Positions 57,518 through 64,000 of a DNA stretch of 64,000 nt are shown piece by piece. This stretch comes from Acanthacorydalis orientalis (taxonomy: Eukaryota > Arthropoda > Insecta > Megaloptera > Corydalidae), in NCBI GenBank assembly GCA_034766995.1, contig CM068315.1, positions 13,737,510 through 13,801,509 on the forward strand. Direction: 5' to 3'. A program made the translations under genes and the position numbers. The notes beneath the pieces are model-generated. The model did no database searches and had not been told where the DNA came from. It saw nothing but the letters and a program-made list of their open reading frames with translations. The stretch's first letter is position 1. Each line of letters starts with the position of its first letter.

Positions 57518-57550
<33 letters not shown>
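57518..57550. repeat. (TA)n microsatellite
   Basis: Directly precedes the MITE. Confidence 0.95.
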
Positions 57551-57551
<1 letters not shown>

Positions 57552-58103
57552 CACCCGTCCCTCAATTTACGCGGAGTGTCCGTTCCACGTGGATTTGTTT
57601 CACGCTAATGAAAATCGCGTAAATGAGTCTGTCAGTACAATAGAAAAAATATTAGTAATAAAAGCTAGTAAAGTTGTAGAAACACATATTTATTTCACAT
57701 AAATTAAAAAAAAATAATGACGTTTTAGAAAACAAAAGTAGATAAATTTTATTCGGTGTCACTAGTATACACTTGTTACATACTTTTAAAACTTCTGGGA
57801 AAATATATTTTCTGGCTTCGTAAATTAGGATCGCAAAGATGATTAGTAAGGAAACGTGACGTTTCGCTGAGCATGTTTTGTACTGCACTGCCGTGCTTTT
57901 ATACGTTCAAGTAAGAATTTGTGTCAAATGATATAGAATAAATACAATGAAAAATTATATAGAATGAAATCCATCTGCCCGCGTAAAATGAGATCGCGTA
58001 AATCAATACCGCGTATAAAAAGTGCAGCGTAAATAGAGGTATAATTTGCCGCGTAAAAAAAACTTGTGTAAAAAAAGTTCTGCGTAAATTGAGGGACGGG
58101 TGT
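57551..58103. mobile_element. 553-bp MITE with 22-bp terminal inverted repeats and repeated GCGTAAA motifs
   Basis: The left end ACACCCGTCCCTCAATTTAC (continuing GCGGA) is the exact inverse of the right end ..GTAAATTGAGGGACGGGTGT, and TA microsatellites lie outside both. The outer 60 bp on the left and 150 bp on the right carry at least eight GCGTAAA/GCGTATAAA-type words, like transposase-binding subterminal repeats. The interior has a 78-codon minus-strand frame (57,888-57,652) with no recognised domain. TA-flanked ends suggest a Tc1/mariner/pogo-type mobiliser, but no transposase fragment proves it. Confidence 0.8.
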
Positions 58104-58107
58104 GTAT

Positions 58108-58157
58108 GTATATATATATATATTCGTTTTTTAATTACATATATATATATATATATA
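58108..58157. repeat. (TA)n microsatellite, interrupted
   Basis: Two TA runs follow the MITE. Confidence 0.9.
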
Positions 58158-58159
58158 AT

Positions 58160-58790
58160 TAAATAATTAATTTTCTGGACAAAATAAACAATTCACATCG
58201 CTCCTAAAACGAAATAGAAATATGAAAGAAAAGAATCATTCAGAGACTTCTCTGGTAACGGCCAACTACTTCTTCGCTTTCTTGAACTTAATTGAAAATT
58301 ATCCAGAACGACGGCACTTTATTTTAATTCCAGCGTTAATAAAAAGGCAAACTGTACTGAATTGTGCCAGTCTATTTGTTTATCAATATGAATGAAACGG
58401 TTCAACGCCCAAGCTCGATCGGCGAGTGGGAGCGAGACAACGTATTTTATTACGAATTAGTTTGCAGAACATCTCGCACTGCTGTTTCGATGACAATCTA
58501 GCCCGCAGGCAATAATAAATACTTGTCTGAAACAGATGAGACAGTTTTGGCCAACGATGAAACTTACTTCCGAGCGCTGTAGACGGAGAGTTATGCCGTA
58601 GTTGGGGATCGATAGACTGTGACAATTGAAAATGTACGGTACTTATAGAATATATCAACTAATAGATTATGAGATATTTCAATAACATAAAGTATTCAAG
58701 ACATATATGAAATTATGTCGCTATTAACTCAAATATAAATTAAATAAAAATAATAATAATAAAATATTTTCTACCTAATATTGGATCAGT
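58160..58790. other. noncoding DNA with a GC-richer unique core
   Basis: 58,240-58,630 is GC-richer. A 91-codon minus-strand frame (58,658-58,383) and a broken plus-strand SETDETVLANDETYFRAL stretch exist, but I recognise neither. It may be a decayed insertion. Confidence 0.3.
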
Positions 58791-60030
58791 GCAAAAGTTC
58801 GTATACGATTTGAAATTGAAACTCGGGCTATTATTTTTCGCAGAAAACGCATCTATTAAACAATTTTGTATTCACGATCGTTTTTTGCAATCATTTTGCG
58901 ACGTACAAGCCAGCTGCTAGAAGTTTATAAAAGCTGCAGAGTTTTTCAGTAAAAAAAGGTGGTGAGGTGGTTTTTAACGGCCTCCACGATATCAATTTTT
59001 TTATCGTTCTGCAGCGACCAGAACAAATGATAATCCGAAGGTGCAATATCTAGAGAATATAATGGATACGATATGATCTCCTATTTCAACTGTTTCAGTT
59101 TTTGCAGAGTCAGTTTTGCTGTATGTGATTTTGAGTTGTCGTAGTGGAAGAGGAGCCCTTTGTGATTGACCAAAATCGGACATTTTTCTTTAATTGCTGC
59201 ATTCAGCTTGATTAGTTGTTGACAGTACTTCTTTTTTGTAATCGTTTCGCCCCGTGTGAACAGCTCAAAATAAACAACACCTTTGCAATCCCACCAAACA
59301 CACAGCAATACCTTCATCGGATGCAAGCTAGCCTTGGCGACTGATTCTGCCACTTCATTCACTTGTTTTCATGTTCGTCTGCATCGGACATTGTTGCACA
59401 GGATCTATTTCTCATCACCAGTCATTAACTGATCCAAAAAAGGTTCTCTGTCGAGGCATCCAAGCAAAGAAACTGCTGAAGAGATACGATCAAACATTTT
59501 TTTCAGACGAGTGCGGCACCCACGTATCGAGCTTTAGCGTCAAATCCAACTTCTTTAAATGCCGAAATGCAGTCAATTTGCCAACGATGAGTGTCTCGGT
59601 AACCTCTTCCGTCGAAATTCGTACGTTATTTTCAACTAAAGCACGGACAGAATCGTCGTCTATCAGTTGACCTTCGAGGTTAAAATCACCAAATCGAAAT
59701 TTAAAAAACCATTTCTTCACGGTTGGAAGTGATCTTGCATGGTTGCAAACAAACCTCCCGAATATTTTTCCTTGCCGCGCCAACGGTTACTCCTTTCGAA
59801 ACTCGTACAACATAAAGTGACGAAAGTGAATCTTTTCGTTGTCCTTTTTCAAAAATTTTGCTTACACACAAATCGAATCGAAAAACAAATGCCTCTGATG
59901 TTCAAATGACAGCTGTGATTGTTACCTTTCAAATGATATATAACATGAATACATTTCAATCACAAGCACCGCCATGCGGCACTCTTAACACCACCTATTG
60001 AATCGTACACGAATTTTTACACTGATCCAA
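58791..60030 (-). mobile_element. full-length mariner, transposase pseudogene (TTGGATCAGTGC family)
   Basis: Terminal inverted repeats TTGGATCAGTGCAAAAGTTC and its inverse ending CACTGATCCAA, TA on both sides; 1,240 bp. On the minus strand 59,783-59,490 reads LPTVKKWFFKFRFGDFNLEG, TEEVTETLIVGKLTAFRHLK and LDTWVPHSS (N-terminal helix-turn-helix domains). 59,362-59,081 reads AKASLHPMKVLLCVWWDCKG, VVYFELFTRGETI and HKGLLFHYDNSKSHTAKLTL (second Asp region, YDNSKSH instead of HDNARPH). 59,046-59,010 reads DIAPSDYHLFWSL (third Asp). At least two frameshifts. The first-Asp region near 59,430 is damaged. Confidence 0.88.
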
Positions 60031-60139
60031 TATTTAACTGACAACACGTTTCATCTTATATAGAAAAAAATACTTTCAAATCGCATTTATTATCAGCATA
60101 TATTTTTCCCATAAGAATGTATTCGCTGTGACTAAATTA

Positions 60140-60280
60140 ACTTTCACAAATGAATTTTTCATTCCTATGCAAACCATAAAATGTGATTCTATTCAATAAT
60201 AATCTATAGTTTATTATTAATCAATTTGATTGCTACTTGTATCCATTCGAGAACAATATCATCATCTTTAATCAAGGGCT
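60140..60280 (-). repeat. palindromic repeat family, minus arm
   Basis: AACTTTCACAAATGAATTTT, TCATTCCTATGCAAACCATA, TTGATTGCTACTTGTATCCA, TATCATCATCTTTAATCAAG. The outer end is one of the best preserved. Confidence 0.6.
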
Positions 60281-60969
60281 GCTGTAAAACCGCTCTTTCG
60301 GAATCATATCATTTACAAGAATGAAGATGTATGTTACCAGCAAGATCCATAGATTAGAGTTTATGCGATTATTTTCTTTGGGGTTAACTAAGGAGTATAT
60401 TGATTATTAACACATTATCCCTAAACTTAAAAATTCTAAATGCAATTTTGAGGATTCAATCAGGCATTAAGAAGTTTAATGGAAAATTTCCTAGTAAGAA
60501 TACAAGAATGCATCCACTGAAAAGGCTCTCATATATCAAGCTTATTTTTAAAAAATAAAATGGCCCGATATATCTTACAAGCATATGTAAGCAAAAGTAT
60601 ATATAAAAATAAAAATTCGTTTAGTTATTTTGTTTTAAAACTTTCCTGTTCTTCTAGCACACCTTTTATTTGTTAATTAGTTTGTTATTGGGGATTTAGG
60701 GCACAAATTATAAATTAAAAACACACCACGTTTGCGCACTTGCATTCGAATCATCCCTTAATTCGAAACGCTAATGTATGTGTGCCAAACGCTTAATAAT
60801 ATTTCACTAAAACAATATTTCTCTAAATGAAAGATAAAATAAAACACATGTGAATGAACTGAACTGTAAAAATACCAAATCTTGATTGGACAATACGTAT
60901 AAATATAAAAAGAAGAGATGAACTTTTGAGGACAGTAAAACATTTAAAATAAAGCTTTTATTTGTATTC

Positions 60970-61026
<57 letters not shown>

Positions 61027-61930
61027 TATATGAATATAAACCAATGTTTTGTTTCGAATCATTCATTCCATTTTTTATTGATATTCACAAAAAAATATTA
61101 TCAGATAAAAAGGAAATGATTTTAAGGTAGACGATCACATGCGAATTCAGGCTTCGCCACCGTTTCCCTCGTAGATTTTTGATATTTTTTTTATCGCAAC
61201 TCTCGAACGTATAAACGTAAAACGGTTTTTGATACGTGCGCGTTTATTGTTTTCCCATCGAGAACAAGAACCGTTTCTTGTAACAATAAGTGAACGTACA
61301 CAAAAAAGGCCGAAATATAAAAGCTATTGATTTGTTACAACTAAGGTCATGGCCACATTCTTCCATGTTCGTAAATTTTTCGTCGCATAAAACCGTATAA
61401 CGCATTCGTCAAACGAATTGACGTTGTCAATTTTTTTTTCCCTCGATCGAGTTTTATTAGTGTGATGTTTACTGGCAGTAATTTAATTGATGTAAACATT
61501 GTACAAAGGACGTTTGATATACGGAATGACTAGAAACTCCATTGTAATTTAGGAATGATTTCTTTTTTTAAAAAAACTATTTACAAATATTTATAGAAAG
61601 TATTCATTATTTAAAATTGGAATTTCCTGTTATATTTTTGTGTGTACAGTTTAAAAATATGGAAAATTATTTTTATTTACAATCCATTCTGATACTCAAT
61701 AAATTCATTTTTGAAAATAAATACCCTTTTCAACAAAACCAAATTTTAGAAAAACTATTCGAAATGCAGAAAGAACAATATTGTCAAATTTAACTATTTC
61801 TACTCTATTAAGGTATTTTTTTTAATTTTCAGTGTTCGGTTTTTAAAATTTAACAATAAAAATGGGTCAATTATATCTTTTCCAAACGTAATTGAGATGT
61901 AAATAGGATTGCAAATGTATTTTCACTCAC
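60281..61930. other. AT-rich noncoding DNA
   Basis: TA array at 60,970-61,033. 61,130-61,500 is slightly GC-richer and unique. No gene signal. Confidence 0.45.
60970..61033. repeat. (TA)n microsatellite
   Basis: About 60 bp of TA. Confidence 0.95.
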
Positions 61931-61934
61931 ATAA

Positions 61935-62085
61935 TCAAAAATAAACAATTTTACATCTCAAAAATATTCAATAAATAATTATCATTTTTGATTCATGCTT
62001 TTACACATTTCGATGGTGACTTCATCAACCTTTATCCTTTGCATTTGGAAATTACTTTCACATCTCCTTCCACCAACTTAATAAT
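61935..62085 (-). repeat. palindromic repeat family, minus arm
   Basis: CTCAAAAATATTCAATAAAT, AATTATCATTTTTGATTCAT, TTACACATTTCGATGGTGAC. Confidence 0.6.
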
Positions 62086-62435
62086 TATAAATATAATTTA
62101 TTTTTATACATAAATTTATTCACAAAATTTATAAAATTTTACATCTTAGAATTTTTTAAAGTGATATTACTTCAAAACAATTTACCAGACGAAACCCGGC
62201 TCGTCAGAACTGCTATTAAATTCAATATTTTTTATTCACTTTTTTTCATTTCATCTATTATTATAAGAGTAAAAAAATATTATTTTTTTAGAAAAATGCA
62301 CTGATCTGCTTGTGAAACAAAATCTTTAAATGCCAGAATTCCGAGTTGTCGGAATAAAAATTCATGCCAACGGTGCTGACATTCCAGGTGCAAAAGGTTA
62401 AAGTTCCCAAGTAAATAAAAATCCATATTTTAGGA
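62086..62435. other. AT-rich noncoding DNA
   Basis: Nothing recognisable. Confidence 0.5.
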
Positions 62436-62439
62436 CTTT

Positions 62440-63140
62440 TTGTACCTTGGCTCTTTGAATATGACAGTATTGAAATTGAAATACGAATAAGCAATAATCA
62501 AAAATGATGAATAATATTAGGTAAGTAAAAAATAATTGCGGTGTATACACCTATTTATCAAGCTTTTTTGATTTTTCTATCTGTTTTCAGTGACAAGAAC
62601 TGTTGGATAATTAGCATTTGTGCAAGCTCTCGAATTCTTGTGCGTAGTTCTGATTTAACTGACTTCTTCAATTGGTCGTTATGAATTGAAGAACTCCCGC
62701 GAAATTTTTTGTCTTTAAAGCTCTCATCCCCAGCACGAAATGTTTGAAACTACCAATACACCGCACATTCCTTAAAAGAACCCACACCAAAACTATCGAT
62801 CACTTTACGAGCAGATTCTGCTGCTTTATGTCCATTTTTGAACTCATACACAAATATTGCTCTTATTTGTCTCTTTTTCATCTTTAATTTAGTAACCCAA
62901 TTTAATGTAAAATTATTAATAAAACAAAAGTTGATGTTACCAAAATACAGTCAGAAAAATGCGCTTAAAAATTATATTAACATGAACACGATGAAATGAC
63001 AGTTTCATTGAAAAAAATAAAGTTAGAATAAAGAAAACTAAAACCGAAATTATTTTCCTACCAAGTTAATAATTTGTTGTAGATATTCACAAAAAAAAAG
63101 TTTTGTGTTCTAAAAAATATAGTTTCTTTGTGAATGATGA
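62440..63140 (+). repeat. palindromic repeat family, plus arm split by a mariner
   Basis: The left half (TTTTGTACCTTGGCTCTTTG, CGAATAAGCAATAATCAAAA, ATGATGAATAATA) stops in the hairpin loop at 62,516. The right half resumes at 63,070 (AATTTGTTGTAGATATTCAC, AAAAAAAAAGTTTTGTG, TTTCTTTGTGAATG). The mariner at 62,517-63,069 interrupts it, so the mariner is younger than this repeat copy. Confidence 0.6.
62517..63069 (-). mobile_element. non-autonomous mariner (553 bp), DNA-binding half only
   Basis: Ends TTAGGTAAGTAAAAAATAAT and, inverted, TTAACTTGGTAGGAAAATAA, with TA on both sides. On the minus strand: MKKRQIRAIFVYEFKNGHKA, AESARKVIDSFGVGSFKECA, AGDESFKDK, SSIHNDQLKKSVKSELRTRI (both helix-turn-helix units). 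It then joins the 3' end directly, without the DDD domain. Confidence 0.85.
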
Positions 63141-63245
63141 AATCTCCTCCAAAATGCGTGAAAATAACAATGATAACCAATTAATACGCATTCATTGAAC
63201 ATTTTTGTTCATAAAGTTTCTATGATTTTAATGTGAAAAAATAAA
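63130..63245 (+). repeat. palindromic repeat family, plus arm
   Basis: GATGAAATCTCCTCCAAAAT, GCGTGAAAATAACAATGATA, CATTCATTGAACATTTTTGT; it directly follows the previous copy. Confidence 0.5.
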
Positions 63246-63480
63246 TCATATAAAAAAATAGTTTCATTATTGAAATTTATTTTTTAAAATCATCAATCAA
63301 AAAAAGTACGTTTTAATCGCTACATAATATATATTTTCAACCTTAAACCAACAAAATCTGGTAAATCTTTTCCATACTCATGAGAATTCTCTTATTACCA
63401 TAAAAAATAATTTCACAAGAAAATTATGTCTTTTGCATTCACCCGAATTGCATTTTAATCAAATAAAACGCATTTACATC
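63246..63480. other. AT-rich noncoding DNA
   Basis: Nothing recognisable. Confidence 0.5.
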
Positions 63481-63830
63481 ACGATTACTAAATAATACGG
63501 TCCATTGGCGCAGATATGACGGGCGGAGTGAGAAAAAAAAACATAGTGGGAAAACGGTCGACGACGCCCGTGTCCTGAGGGTAGCGCAGCGCGGTATCAC
63601 GGACACGCGTCCAACACGTGCTATTGTGCGCTTCTTCAATTAGCCTACACGAAAATATATATAATATAATATTGACGTTGTAATTTTCATTCATAACGCA
63701 TTGTTTGAAAACGATGTTAATTGTAATGTCGAACAGAAATAATAACATTAGGGTGAGCGGAAGAATGAAGATGCGCACGAACATCGACCATGGTTAGCGC
63801 GCGCCGTACGCCTTTTAACATGTCAGGGCT
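63481..63830 (-). other. GC-rich island with a possible secreted-type open frame
   Basis: 63,500-63,640 is strongly GC- and CpG-rich against the AT-rich background. On the minus strand a 98-codon frame (63,784-63,488) begins MFVRIFILPLTLMLLFLF, which looks like a signal peptide or membrane segment, and later has EEAHNSTCWTRVRDTALRYP. A better ATG context (ACCATGG, about 63,791) is in another frame and closes after 24 codons. Two other frames across the GC-rich part are also open, so coding status is undecided. It lies upstream, in transcription direction, of the exon at 39,227-39,390. It could be a promoter/5' exon region or an unrelated CpG-rich element. Confidence 0.2.
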
Positions 63831-63942
63831 TATTAAAATGCTGGGCGATTTGATTTAATTTCCTGTTATGACATAATAAATAGAAGAGATGGACGGACTC
63901 TGTGGATGTTTTTTTTATTTTACACACAACTTTATATACTAT

Positions 63943-63952
63943 ATAAATATAA

Positions 63953-63992
<40 letters not shown>
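63943..63992. repeat. (TA)n microsatellite with TATAAA units
   Basis: Four TATAAA-type units lead into pure TA near the window end. Confidence 0.9.
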
Positions 63993-63999
<7 letters not shown>

Positions 64000-64000
64000 C

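Overview
The window is AT-rich (by eye about three quarters A+T), intron- or intergenic-type DNA from a eukaryote, almost certainly an insect. The evidence is many Tc1/mariner copies of several families, RTE-like and RNase H-bearing non-LTR retrotransposons, hAT and pogo/Tigger remnants, no bacterial gene organisation, and a single plausible coding exon with splice signals. A hymenopteran or another very AT-rich insect would fit, but nothing here fixes the order or species.

Layout. 0-10 kb: LTR-like 3' end, mariner deletion derivatives, a GC-rich RNase H/zinc-knuckle LINE tail ending in CCTAA repeats (2.15-2.95 kb), a degenerate 227-bp tandem duplication (4.56-5.0 kb) and a cluster of mariner remnants (5.2-5.9 and 8.4-9.7 kb). 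10-21 kb: minus-strand RTE-like LINE (10.3-11.1), hAT remnant between two (TA)n arrays (12.6-13.4), mariner MITE (14.85-15.4), a pogo/Tigger remnant (15.8-19.0) that appears to carry a nested 1.2-kb mariner, then a nearly complete RTE-like reverse-transcriptase pseudogene (19.75-21.2). 21-31 kb: two LTR-like copies, GC-rich bipartite repeats and another RTE-like 3' fragment (26.6-27.5). 31-42 kb: mostly featureless AT-rich DNA with mariner derivatives and the one convincing coding exon (39,227-39,390, minus). 42-54 kb: dense microsatellites, an RTE-like fragment interrupted by a 293-bp GC-rich insertion, mariner copies, and a two-unit 159-bp tandem repeat. 54-64 kb: two full-length mariner copies on the minus strand, a 553-bp MITE with subterminal motifs, and a GC-rich island near the right end.

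Two properties dominate. First, about 35 (TA)n arrays, many of which sit exactly at the ends or truncation points of transposable elements. Second, a dispersed palindromic repeat with at least 27 recognisable copies or half-copies; each arm carries a conserved 18-bp-stem hairpin and several copies occur as head-to-head inverted pairs. I do not recognise this family, and it is the best candidate here for something undescribed. Every transposase or reverse-transcriptase copy I could read is broken by stops or frameshifts, so there is no working gene system in the window; the exon suggests the region lies in the introns of a large minus-strand gene that I could not identify. All coordinates of repeats are by-eye estimates.
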